Shown here one piece after another: positions 1 through 7,193 of a stretch of 15,452 bases of DNA. A model generated the notes under the pieces. The model was not told the origin of the DNA and did no database searches. It was given only the letters and a program-made list of their open reading frames with translations. The stretch's first letter is position 1; the number at the start of each line of letters is the position of its first letter. Origin of the DNA: an uncultured Ruminococcus sp. (GTDB lineage Bacteria; Bacillota; Clostridia; Oscillospirales; Ruminococcaceae); NCBI GenBank assembly GCA_900553675.1, contig USEH01000027.1, forward strand, positions 1 to 15,452. The letters run 5' to 3'. The translations under genes were made by a program, and so were the position numbers.

Positions 1-623
1 CGTATCTTGACGACGACAGATACCTTTGCTACAGCGACGGCAGACGCAGCATAAAGATAATCTCTGCCGACAAGATAAAAATCCCTGGCGAGCATAATAT
101 CGAAAATTACCTTGCGGCGATATCCGCTGTGTGGGGAGAGGTTTCTGTGGATTCTATATGCAAGGTCGCAAGGAATTTCGGCGGCGTTGAGCATAGAATC
201 GAGTTTGTCAGGGAGCTTAACGGCGTTAAGTATTATAACGACTCGATTGCATCCAGCCCCACAAGAGTTATCGCAGGTCTTAAGTCCTTTGGCAGAAAGA
301 TAATAATAATCGCCGGAGGATATGACAAGAAAATACCCTTTGAGCCTTTGGCTGAGCCTGTAAACAAGTATGTAAAGGTTCTGATACTCATGGGTCTGAC
401 AGCCGACAAAATAGAAAAGGCAGTAACCGAAACACCCTATTACGACCCGGATAATATTAAAATACTTCATGCGGGCAGCATGGAAGAGGCTGTAAAGCTT
501 GCGCATGACAATGCGGCTGCGGGTGATATAGTTTCGCTTTCGCCTGCGTGTGCTTCGTTTGATATGTATCCCAACTTTGAAGCAAGAGGAAAGCACTATA
601 AGGCAATAGTCAACGCTCTTTAA
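1..623 (+). CDS. murD: UDP-N-acetylmuramoyl-L-alanine--D-glutamate ligase, C-terminal part (partial)
   Basis: The 3' end of murD, cut by the window edge; the reading frame is open from base 3 and codes about 206 residues to the TAA at 621-623. MurD is the cytoplasmic ATP-dependent ligase that adds D-glutamate to UDP-MurNAc-L-Ala. Seen: the Mur-ligase central-domain motif IPGEHNIENYLAAISAVWGE, then YYNDSIASSPTR at the start of the C-terminal (glutamate-binding) domain, IIIIAGGYDKKIPF, and the C-terminal signature SPACASFDMYPNFEARGKHY. These together separate MurD from MurC, MurE and MurF. The GTG at 129 is an internal valine, not a start, because the conserved protein runs through it. The N-terminal UDP-binding domain and the ATP P-loop lie upstream of the window. 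It opens a same-strand gene run that also holds murB. Confidence 0.95.
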   Translation, partial: YLDDDRYLCYSDGRRSIKIISADKIKIPGEHNIENYLAAISAVWGEVSVDSICKVARNFGGVEHRIEFVRELNGVKYYNDSIASSPTRVIAGLKSFGRKIIIIAGGYDKKIPFEPLAEPVNKYVKVLILMGLTADKIEKAVTETPYYDPDNIKILHAGSMEEAVKLAHDNAAAGDIVSLSPACASFDMYPNFEARGKHYKAIVNAL

Positions 624-635
624 ACATAAATCAAG

Positions 636-1472
636 ATGATTAAAAGAATAGAAAATATAGAAGACACACCAATAGAGCTGCGTCAGTCTCATTATTCGAG
701 AATAATTCTTTCGCACATCCAGACATACGGAACGGAATACGACTTCTGCGAGCTTTATGAGCTTCGTCAGAAAGGCAAGCGCGCGGCAGTGTTTGTGTCG
801 TTCAATGGCTCGCTTGTGGCTGATGTTCTTGAAGGCGTTTCCCTGAGCGGAGTCTCACTGAGAGAGACTGCCGAGTTCGTCCGTTTCAAATCGCCGTATG
901 CAGTTGAGCTTTCTGAGGATATGACCGGCAAAACCGGAATTTCCGGCTATCAGCGCTCAAAAAGGTATTTTTACGAGGTATCTCCATGGAAAACCGCTGA
1001 CGGAATAGATTTCGACCCCGACGCCGAAACTGTTTACGCAACGGCTTATTCAGGAAAGGATTCAAACTACGGTCTGTGGCTGACGGACACGGTTCGCAGA
1101 AAAAACAAGGATCTTTTAAGGCTGTATTCCTATAAAAGCTCGGTATTAACCGTGAAATGCCGTTCAGGTGGTATGGCGTATATTGCCGATGTTGCAACTT
1201 TGGAAGCGGACAGAGGAAAGGGCTATGCAAGAGCGCTTTTAGGCGGCGTTGCCAAGCTTATGGCAGACGAGGGGTACACCTCATATCTCGCGGCGGACGA
1301 TTCGACAAAGGGGTATTACGATTTGCTCGGCTATAAGCTTATCGGAACCGACAATATTTATAAAATTAAGGACAGTATAAACTATGAACAAATTTTTTAT
1401 TATCGACGAAAGACTTTCAGAGCTGGCAAAGAAAGCCGAGGAGGAATGCAAAGAGGTCTTTGCAAGAATTGA
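636..1472 (+). CDS. GNAT-family N-acetyltransferase, long overlap with next gene
   Basis: A 278-residue protein with a GNAT fold in its C-terminal half: a beta strand YIADVATLE (182-190) leads into the acetyl-CoA pyrophosphate loop RGKGYA (193-198), followed by the helix and the late motif YYDLLGYKLIG typical of the family. The N-terminal about 150 residues show no motif I recognise; they may be a degenerate first GNAT half. The substrate is unknown. The start ATG lies 12 nt after murD and has only a weak upstream CAAG, so it may rely on coupling. Odd: the frame runs 89 nt into the next gene, so residues 250-278 (rich in Arg/Lys) are an alternate-frame reading of that gene's start. The family-like part ends near residue 247, so the tail may be non-functional or the result of a lost stop codon. 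Confidence 0.8.
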   Translation: MIKRIENIEDTPIELRQSHYSRIILSHIQTYGTEYDFCELYELRQKGKRAAVFVSFNGSLVADVLEGVSLSGVSLRETAEFVRFKSPYAVELSEDMTGKTGISGYQRSKRYFYEVSPWKTADGIDFDPDAETVYATAYSGKDSNYGLWLTDTVRRKNKDLLRLYSYKSSVLTVKCRSGGMAYIADVATLEADRGKGYARALLGGVAKLMADEGYTSYLAADDSTKGYYDLLGYKLIGTDNIYKIKDSINYEQIFYYRRKTFRAGKESRGGMQRGLCKN

Positions 1473-2652
1473 TGATATTGCTGAGTATAACGGCGTAAAG
1501 GTTCTGTCGGCGTTTACTAAAAATAATGTCGGAGAAACCGCCCTGCATGGCACCACCGGATACGGTTATAACGACCTTGGCAGAGAGCTTCTGGATAAGG
1601 TGTACGCCTCCGCTCTCGGCGGGGAGGATGCTCTTGTAAGACACAGCTTTGTAAACGGTACACACACGCTTTCTGTCGCACTTTTCGGCGTACTCCGTCC
1701 GGGCGATAAGCTTCTGATGTGCTGCGGCGCACCGTATGACACTCTTGAAGAGATTATAGGCAAAAGGGGAGAGCCGGGCAATGGCTCGCTTAAGGATTTC
1801 GGAGTACTGTATGAGGAGGTTGAGCTGCTTCCTAACGGTATGCCCGATCTTGAAAAAATCACCGAGCGCGTGAAGGATGCAAAGGTTGCCTACATACAAC
1901 GCTCACGCGGGTACTCCACCCGCCCGTCATATACCGTTGACGATATAGAAAAGATAGTGAAAGCAATAAAAGCAGGAAACCCGAACGCAGTAATAATGGT
2001 TGACAACTGCTACGGTGAATTTGTCGAAAAGCGCGAGCCGCTCGACGTCGGAGCAGATCTGATGATGGGTTCGCTTATAAAAAATCCTGGAGGTGGAATA
2101 GCTTCAACCGGCGGATATATCGCAGGCAGAGCTGACCTTATCGAGCTATGTGCAAACAGGCTTACCTGTGTTGGAATGGGCAAGGAGATAGGCGCGACGC
2201 TCCATCAGAACCGCGAGATGTTCTTGGGCTTCTTCTTAGCACCGCAGACGGTTGCAAACGCCGTTAAAACCTCGGAATTTGCCTGTGCACTTCTTAATAT
2301 GCTGGGCTATGAATCGCTTCCCAAGCCGGGCGAGCCGAGGGCGGATATAATCGCATCAATAAAATTCGGAAGCGAAGCCCCGCTGACTTCGTTTATAAGG
2401 GGAGTACAAAAGGGCGCGCCCATAGACAGCTATGTCACACCCGAAGCATGGGATATGCCGGGCTATGAAAGCAAGGTAATAATGGCTGCGGGAGCGTTTA
2501 CGGCTGGCGCATCCATAGAGTTCTCGGCAGATGCCCCGATAAGAGAGCCGTATGCCGGATGGCTTCAGGGTGGAATAACCTATCCCACCGGAAAAATGGG
2601 AGTTCTGATTGCCGTTCAGAACATGATAGACGAAGGAATACTAAAGCTGTAA
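1384..2652 (+). CDS. PLP-dependent methionine gamma-lyase family / aluminium resistance-type protein
   Basis: A 422-residue fold-type I PLP enzyme, near the usual length for the Alr/'methionine gamma-lyase family' proteins of Firmicutes. Seen: the N-terminal family block ETALHGTTGYGYNDLGRE, FVNGTHTLSVALFGVLRPGD in the cofactor domain, the aspartate of MVDNCYGEFVE (pyridine-nitrogen contact in this fold), and GSLIKNPGGGIASTGGYIAG in which K233 is the likely Schiff-base lysine. Known of the family: related to Cys/Met-metabolism gamma-elimination enzymes; 'aluminium resistance' is a historical name and the true substrate is poorly defined. The start ATG has AAGGA at 1368-1372 with 11 nt spacing, inside the 3' end of the GNAT gene, and the family's N-terminus begins about here. 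The 15 nt after the stop lead to hprK's Shine-Dalgarno sequence, so co-transcription is likely. Confidence 0.85.
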   Translation: MNKFFIIDERLSELAKKAEEECKEVFARIDDIAEYNGVKVLSAFTKNNVGETALHGTTGYGYNDLGRELLDKVYASALGGEDALVRHSFVNGTHTLSVALFGVLRPGDKLLMCCGAPYDTLEEIIGKRGEPGNGSLKDFGVLYEEVELLPNGMPDLEKITERVKDAKVAYIQRSRGYSTRPSYTVDDIEKIVKAIKAGNPNAVIMVDNCYGEFVEKREPLDVGADLMMGSLIKNPGGGIASTGGYIAGRADLIELCANRLTCVGMGKEIGATLHQNREMFLGFFLAPQTVANAVKTSEFACALLNMLGYESLPKPGEPRADIIASIKFGSEAPLTSFIRGVQKGAPIDSYVTPEAWDMPGYESKVIMAAGAFTAGASIEFSADAPIREPYAGWLQGGITYPTGKMGVLIAVQNMIDEGILKL

Positions 2653-2661
2653 TAAATTATT

Positions 2662-2668
2662 GAAAGGA
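2662..2668 (+). promoter_or_regulatory. Ribosome binding site deciding the hprK start
   Basis: GAAAGGA directly before and overlapping ATG 2668. Because the upstream ATG lies inside the Shine-Dalgarno sequence it cannot use it, while ATG 2677 is 8 nt downstream at normal spacing. Confidence 0.8.
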
Positions 2669-2676
2669 TGAACAAC

Positions 2677-3636
2677 ATGGCTGAAAAATACTCAGTTTCA
2701 CTGCAAAAGGTGATTGACGAGCTTAAATTAAGGGTCGTTTATACCCCACGCGAACCGGAGAATATAATGATATCCAACAATGATATCAACCGTCCGGGAC
2801 TTCAGCTTACAGGCTTTTACGCCTATTTCAACGTTGAAAAAATTCAGATATGCGGAAACGCGGAATTTGCATACTTGCAGGGTCTTTCAGATGAAGCAAG
2901 AAAGGAAGCGATATTTACTCTGTTTTCCTATCGATTCCCGGCGCTCATAATAACAAAGGATCATCAGGCGTTTCCTGAAATGATAGATGCCGCTAAGCAG
3001 TATGAGATACCGATTCTTGCCACCTCGCTCGACACTTCCGAGTTTATGGCGCAGATAATCGCTTTTCTTAACCTCAACCTTGCCCAAAGAATCACCCGCC
3101 ACGGCGTGCTTATAGAGATTTACGGTGAGGGTGTTCTGATAGTAGGAGAAAGCGGAGTAGGTAAGTCCGAAACTGCTATAGAGCTTGTAAAGCGCGGACA
3201 CCGCCTTGTCGCCGACGATGCTGTCGAGATTAAAAAGGTCTCCGCCATATCCTTAGTGGGCTCGTCTCCTGATAATATTCGTCACTTTATCGAACTCAGA
3301 GGCATAGGCATAGTCAATGCAAGAAGACTTTTCGGTATGGGCGCCGTAAAGATGACCGAAAAAATCGACCTTGTTGTAAAGCTTGAGCCTTGGGACCCCG
3401 ACAGGGTCTACGACAGAATGGGTGTTGACAGCGAGTATACATCAATCCTTGGAGTAAACGTTCCCAGCATGACGATTCCTGTTAAGCCCGGACGTAATTT
3501 GGCTGTCATCTTAGAGGTTGCTGCAATGAATAACCGTCAGAAGAAGATGGGCTATAACGCCGCTCAGGAGCTTTTGTCCAAGCTCGGTCTTGAAATGGAA
3601 GGCAGCGAAAAGTTTCAGAACTGGACAGATTTCTGA
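2677..3636 (+). CDS. hprK: HPr kinase/phosphorylase
   Basis: The bifunctional enzyme that phosphorylates and dephosphorylates Ser46 of HPr (and Crh where present), the switch for carbon catabolite repression in low-GC Gram-positives. The 319-residue length is normal. Seen: an N-terminal receiver-like half, the conserved catalytic-region histidine H142 (in ITRHGVLIEIYGEGVLI), Walker A GESGVGKS at 157-164, the following GHRLVADDAVEI, and the HprK signature ELRGIGIVN from residue 206. I place the start at ATG 2677 rather than ATG 2668, because GAAAGGA at 2662-2668 overlaps the upstream ATG but sits 8 nt before 2677. No gene for HPr or Crh occurs in the window, so its partner must be encoded elsewhere. 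Confidence 0.95.
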   Translation: MAEKYSVSLQKVIDELKLRVVYTPREPENIMISNNDINRPGLQLTGFYAYFNVEKIQICGNAEFAYLQGLSDEARKEAIFTLFSYRFPALIITKDHQAFPEMIDAAKQYEIPILATSLDTSEFMAQIIAFLNLNLAQRITRHGVLIEIYGEGVLIVGESGVGKSETAIELVKRGHRLVADDAVEIKKVSAISLVGSSPDNIRHFIELRGIGIVNARRLFGMGAVKMTEKIDLVVKLEPWDPDRVYDRMGVDSEYTSILGVNVPSMTIPVKPGRNLAVILEVAAMNNRQKKMGYNAAQELLSKLGLEMEGSEKFQNWTDF

Positions 3637-3638
3637 TT

Positions 3639-3645
3639 AAAGGAG
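3639..3645 (+). promoter_or_regulatory. Strong ribosome binding site for a TTG-start gene
   Basis: AAAGGAG ends 10 nt before TTG 3656. There is no ATG or GTG in the PHP frame between this site and the conserved DLHTHT motif (residues 6-11), so the TTG is the supported start. Confidence 0.75.
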
Positions 3646-3655
3646 TAAAAATAAC

Positions 3656-4384
3656 TTGTTTATAGAAGCAGATCTTCACACGCACACGGTCGCATCCACC
3701 CATGCGTATTCGACTATAACCGAAAACTGCCGTGCTGCGGCTGACAAGGGTCTTAAAGCAATTGCAATGACCGACCATTACCTTACTATGCCGGATGCTC
3801 CGCATATCTGGCACTTCAATAATTTAAGGGTGCTGCCGCGCTCACTTTTTGGTGTTACCGTTCTTAAAGGCGCAGAGGTTAATATAATTAATTATGACGG
3901 AGAACTGGATATAAGTGAAAGCGATATATCCAAGCTCGAATGGGTAGTTGCATCCTATCATAAGTATATGTTCAGCGAGCTTTCAACCGACCCCAAGGTT
4001 GTCACCGACGGATACTTAAAGCTTTGCCGCAACCCGTATGTTGACGTTATAGGACACCCCACCACAGACTATTTTCCGTTTGAGTACGAGCGGGCGATAA
4101 AGGCTTTTAAGGAGTATGACAAGCTTGTCGAAGTAAATGAAAGCTCGATAAAGCTTAAAAAAGGCTCGGCTAAGAACGTCGTCCCGATTCTTGAAATGTG
4201 CAAGAAGTATGAAGTTCCTGTCGTCGTCAACACCGATGCCCACTTCTGGGACGCTATAGGCGAAGTTCCGGTATCGGAAAAAATTCTTAGGGATATCGAT
4301 TTTCCAAGAAGGCTTGTTGCCAACGCCGATTGGGAATACATAAAGTCAAGGATTAATAAAAAGCATCCAGAATTAAAGCTTTGA
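3656..4384 (+). CDS. PHP-domain phosphoesterase, YcdX-like
   Basis: A 242-residue stand-alone PHP (polymerase and histidinol phosphatase) protein. The metal-binding series is visible in order: DLHTHT (6-11), MTDHY (38-42), KGAEVNI with E74, ASYH with H102, a GHP motif in the middle, and VNTDAHFWD near the C-terminus. This is a full set for a trinuclear metal site, so it is probably an active phosphatase; the substrate cannot be read from the sequence. YcdX-type is the closest fit by length and motif spacing; a histidinol-phosphatase role is less likely because no his genes are nearby. It starts with TTG. Its stop at 4382-4384 overlaps the Shine-Dalgarno sequence of murB, so the two are translationally linked. 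Confidence 0.85.
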   Translation: MFIEADLHTHTVASTHAYSTITENCRAAADKGLKAIAMTDHYLTMPDAPHIWHFNNLRVLPRSLFGVTVLKGAEVNIINYDGELDISESDISKLEWVVASYHKYMFSELSTDPKVVTDGYLKLCRNPYVDVIGHPTTDYFPFEYERAIKAFKEYDKLVEVNESSIKLKKGSAKNVVPILEMCKKYEVPVVVNTDAHFWDAIGEVPVSEKILRDIDFPRRLVANADWEYIKSRINKKHPELKL

Positions 4385-4388
4385 AAGG
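4383..4388 (+). promoter_or_regulatory. Ribosome binding site deciding the murB start
   Basis: GAAAGG lies 7 nt before ATG 4396. A TTG at 4381 would lengthen the frame by five residues but sits on top of this site, so ATG 4396 is preferred. Confidence 0.75.
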
Positions 4389-4395
4389 TTTGGCT

Positions 4396-5313
4396 ATGAC
4401 TTATTCCGAGAAACTTATTGATTTTGAAAAAACAGCGCAGGCTTTAGGCATAAGGACAAAACGAAACGAGCCGATGAGCGCGCATACGACTTTCAGGGTC
4501 GGCGGGTGCTGCGATATCATGGCGTTTCCGAACAGTGTAGAATCGGTTCGCGGGTTGATTATGTGCGCAAACGCGTCCGTACTAAATTACTATGTATTGG
4601 GCAACGGCTCAAATGTTCTGTTTTCGGACAAAGGCTTCCGCGGAGCAATTATTTTGCTGAGCGCGGATTTCTCTGAAATCACAGTCAAGGATGATGTTAT
4701 CACCGCAGCCGCGGGAGCCTCCTTGCAAAGAGTCTGTCGGCTCGCGCTTGAATCGGGGCTTTCCGGAATGGAATTTGCATACGGCATTCCGGGGACAGTC
4801 GGCGGAGCGGTGTATATGAACGCCGGAGCGTATGGCGGTGAAATTAAGGATATAGTCAGTCGGGTTACCTGCGTGAACAGGCAGGGCGAAATTATAACCT
4901 ACAAGGCTGATGAGCTTGATTTGTCCTACCGTTCAAGCAGATTTTCAACTTCCGGCGAGATTATACTATCTGCCGATTTTAAGCTTGAAAAGGGCGATTC
5001 GTCCTCAATAAAAGCGAGGATGGATGAGCTGATGGAAAGAAGAAAATCCCGTCAGCCGTTAGAATACCCAAGCGCAGGCTCTGCATTCAAGCGTCCGGAG
5101 GGGACGTTTGCGGGGCTTGTTATCGAGCAGAGCGGACTTAAGGGCTATACGGTCGGCGGGGCACAGATTTCCGAAAAGCATGCGAATTTTATAATCAATC
5201 GCGGCGGAGCAACCGCTGACGATATTATGACGCTTATTTCGGAAGTCAAAAAAACAGTAAAAGAAAAAACAGGCTATGAGCTTGAATGCGAAATAAGAAT
5301 TATCGACGATTAA
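4396..5313 (+). CDS. murB: UDP-N-acetylenolpyruvoylglucosamine reductase
   Basis: The FAD- and NADPH-dependent reductase that makes UDP-MurNAc from enolpyruvyl-UDP-GlcNAc, the second committed step of peptidoglycan precursor synthesis. It has 305 residues, the size of the shorter (type II) Gram-positive form. Seen: the early AHTTFRVGG motif, YYVLGNGSNVLFSDKG (FAD binding; GNGSN at 69-73), GIPGTVGGAVYMNAGAYGGE at 130-149, LSYRSSRF carrying the conserved arginine (about R179), AGSAFKRP with the likely proton-donor serine S229, SGLKGYTVGGAQISEKHANF, and the terminal ELECEIR with the conserved glutamate. All key residues are present. It follows the PHP gene by 11 nt and is separated from rapZ by 64 nt, the second-longest gap of the + strand run. 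Confidence 0.96.
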   Translation: MTYSEKLIDFEKTAQALGIRTKRNEPMSAHTTFRVGGCCDIMAFPNSVESVRGLIMCANASVLNYYVLGNGSNVLFSDKGFRGAIILLSADFSEITVKDDVITAAAGASLQRVCRLALESGLSGMEFAYGIPGTVGGAVYMNAGAYGGEIKDIVSRVTCVNRQGEIITYKADELDLSYRSSRFSTSGEIILSADFKLEKGDSSSIKARMDELMERRKSRQPLEYPSAGSAFKRPEGTFAGLVIEQSGLKGYTVGGAQISEKHANFIINRGGATADDIMTLISEVKKTVKEKTGYELECEIRIIDD

Positions 5314-5377
5314 AAGCACTGATTCCTTCACATTCGGGGTATAACAGCAGCATATTCATGAAAGGCGGGTTATTGTT

Positions 5378-6232
5378 ATGAAAATAGTTATTATAACGGG
5401 ACTTTCCGGCGCGGGAAAATCAAACGCGCTGAGGTATTTTGAAGACTGCGATTATTATTGCATTGACAATATGCCGCCTGAGCTTTTGCAGAGCGTTGCT
5501 CAGTTTATCGTCAACGCTGATAAGGTTGTAAGCAAAATAGCGGTTGCTATAGATATACGTTCGGGAGAGCTGTATTCTAAGCTTAGCCAGAGCGTTATGT
5601 CGCTTCGTGCTTCCGATGCTGATGTAAGGGTCATTTTTATCGATGCCGACGATGACGCTCTTGTCAAGCGGTATAAGGAAACAAGAAGACGGCATCCTTT
5701 GGACGAAGAGGCTTCGGGAAGTCTGTACAAGGCTATTGAGCTTGAACGCCGTGCGACTCTTGGCGCAAAGGAAATTGCGGATTATTACATAGACACAACA
5801 TACACCTCAACATCCGATTTCAGACAAAGACTTGCCGAGCTTTTCCGTGATGAGGATGGCGAAATGATAGTGAATGTTCTTTCGTTTGGCTTCAAATACG
5901 GTATTCCCAAGGACGCCGATCTTGTCTTTGACGTAAGATGTCTGCCAAACCCTTTCTATGTCCCTGAGCTTAAGAATAAAACCGGTCTTGACGATGATGT
6001 TTATAACTATGTAATGAACTGTAATGAAGCAAACGAAATATTCGCCAAGCTTTCAGATCTTATAACATATCTTCTTCCTCTGTACGTTAAAGAGGGCAAG
6101 ACAAGGCTTGTCATTGCTTTTGGCTGTACCGGAGGAAAGCATCGCTCTGTAAGCTTTGCAAGAAGAATGTCTGAGCTTTTGGAGGAAAAAGGCGTGAATA
6201 TAAGGGTGGAACACCGCCATATTAATCTATAA
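5378..6232 (+). CDS. rapZ: RapZ/YvcJ nucleotide-binding protein
   Basis: A 284-residue P-loop protein of the RapZ (YvcJ) family. Seen: Walker A GLSGAGKS at 8-15, CIDNMPPELL just after it, FGFKYGIPKDADLVFDVRCL at the start of the C-terminal domain with NPFYVPELKNKTGLD, and the C-terminal signature GCTGGKHRSVSFARRMSELL. In Enterobacteria RapZ is an RNA-binding adaptor controlling GlmS; in Firmicutes YvcJ binds and hydrolyses nucleotides and its RNA role is not settled. AAAGG at 5361-5365 is 12 nt from the ATG, a little long, with GCGGG between. The gene is followed after 2 nt by whiA, but the yvcK gene that usually lies between them is absent. Confidence 0.94.
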   Translation: MKIVIITGLSGAGKSNALRYFEDCDYYCIDNMPPELLQSVAQFIVNADKVVSKIAVAIDIRSGELYSKLSQSVMSLRASDADVRVIFIDADDDALVKRYKETRRRHPLDEEASGSLYKAIELERRATLGAKEIADYYIDTTYTSTSDFRQRLAELFRDEDGEMIVNVLSFGFKYGIPKDADLVFDVRCLPNPFYVPELKNKTGLDDDVYNYVMNCNEANEIFAKLSDLITYLLPLYVKEGKTRLVIAFGCTGGKHRSVSFARRMSELLEEKGVNIRVEHRHINL

Positions 6233-6234
6233 AA

Positions 6235-7176
6235 ATGAAAATTAAGACTACAGAAACTTTCTCATATAAAGTAAAATCAGAATCACGCGAGAGCATAACA
6301 GGTCGAAAGAAGTCCGACGCCTGCCTGATGGGATATCTGCTTGTTTCGCAGGCTGACAAATCAGGAGGAATCCGGTTCGTCACCGACAGTGATGTTTGTT
6401 CTGACCTGTTTGTGCGACTTGTCAGCCATGCCGCGGAAAACGAAAACGTCGCAGTTATGACAGTTTTGCGTTCGAGAGGACGAGCTCCGCAGTATTCTAT
6501 AGCCATCGAAAACCGGCAGGATGTGTATAAGATATCTCAAAGGCTTGGCTTCAGCGTTTCGGATAAAAACTTGCTGATGGCTTCGGCGGAAAAAATATCC
6601 GAAAAGAATTACGGAGCTTTTGCGGCAGGAGTGTTTATGGCGTGCGGAAGCATATCTTCGCCCGATAAGGAATATCACCTTGAATTTATTTTTCAGGATG
6701 ATAGCGTCTGCGGCTGGTTCTGCCGCTCTATGATGGACAGATTTGCAATTCCGCTCCGTCAGACAAAAAGAAACGGAAGCTTTGTTCTTTATCTTAAAGG
6801 CAGTGAGGGGATAGAGGACGTTTTAACGCTTATCGGCGCGCAGATGTCCAGCCTTGAGCTTATGAACGTAAAGGTTTATAAGGACTTCCGCAACCGTGCA
6901 AACAGGGCAACCAACTGCGACACCGCAAACTGCGAACGCCAGAACCGCTGCGCCGCAAGGCAGATAGAAGCCATCAAAAGGATAGAAGCCTCCGAGGGCG
7001 GACTTTTACGGCTCGACGACGACCTGCGCGAAATTGCCGAGCTTAGGCTGAAATATCCCGAATACAATCTTTCGGAGCTTTCAGCCGAGGTTGTAAAACC
7101 GATCTCAAAATCAGGAGTCAATCACCGACTTAAGAGAATTGAGGAAATAGCCGAAGAAATAAATAAACAGCAATAA
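6235..7176 (+). CDS. whiA: WhiA DNA-binding regulator
   Basis: A 313-residue WhiA-family protein, normal length. Its N-terminal two thirds resemble a LAGLIDADG homing-endonuclease fold that has lost nuclease activity (CLMGYLLVSQADKSGG near the start; AFAAGVFMACGSIS and EYHLEFIFQD in the middle). The NRATNCDTANCERQ segment is a strong family marker. The C-terminal helix-turn-helix lies about residues 270-305, with LRLKYPEYNLSELSAEV and SKSGVNHRLKRIEEIA. WhiA controls sporulation genes in Streptomyces and affects cell division and envelope or fatty-acid functions in Bacillus; its role here is inferred from the family. The ATG is 2 nt after the rapZ stop with no good Shine-Dalgarno sequence at normal spacing (a GGGTGGA lies about 25 nt upstream), which suggests coupling to rapZ translation. 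Confidence 0.94.
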   Translation: MKIKTTETFSYKVKSESRESITGRKKSDACLMGYLLVSQADKSGGIRFVTDSDVCSDLFVRLVSHAAENENVAVMTVLRSRGRAPQYSIAIENRQDVYKISQRLGFSVSDKNLLMASAEKISEKNYGAFAAGVFMACGSISSPDKEYHLEFIFQDDSVCGWFCRSMMDRFAIPLRQTKRNGSFVLYLKGSEGIEDVLTLIGAQMSSLELMNVKVYKDFRNRANRATNCDTANCERQNRCAARQIEAIKRIEASEGGLLRLDDDLREIAELRLKYPEYNLSELSAEVVKPISKSGVNHRLKRIEEIAEEINKQQ

Positions 7177-7193
7177 CGAGAGGACATATAGCC

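Noticed and set aside
934..946. A 13-bp palindrome (CCGGAA-T-TTCCGG) inside the GNAT gene, resembling an operator.
   Set aside because: It lies well inside coding sequence, appears once, and its bases are fully explained by codons for a conserved frame.
636..4384. GNAT, PLP enzyme, hprK and PHP genes as a new metabolic or defence system.
   Set aside because: These are ordinary housekeeping or metabolic families in a conserved murB-rapZ-whiA neighbourhood; nothing ties them to a shared new function.
5314..5377. Possible promoter between murB and rapZ (TATAAC at 5340-5345).
   Set aside because: No recognisable -35 element 16-18 nt upstream; a single -10-like hexamer is not enough evidence.
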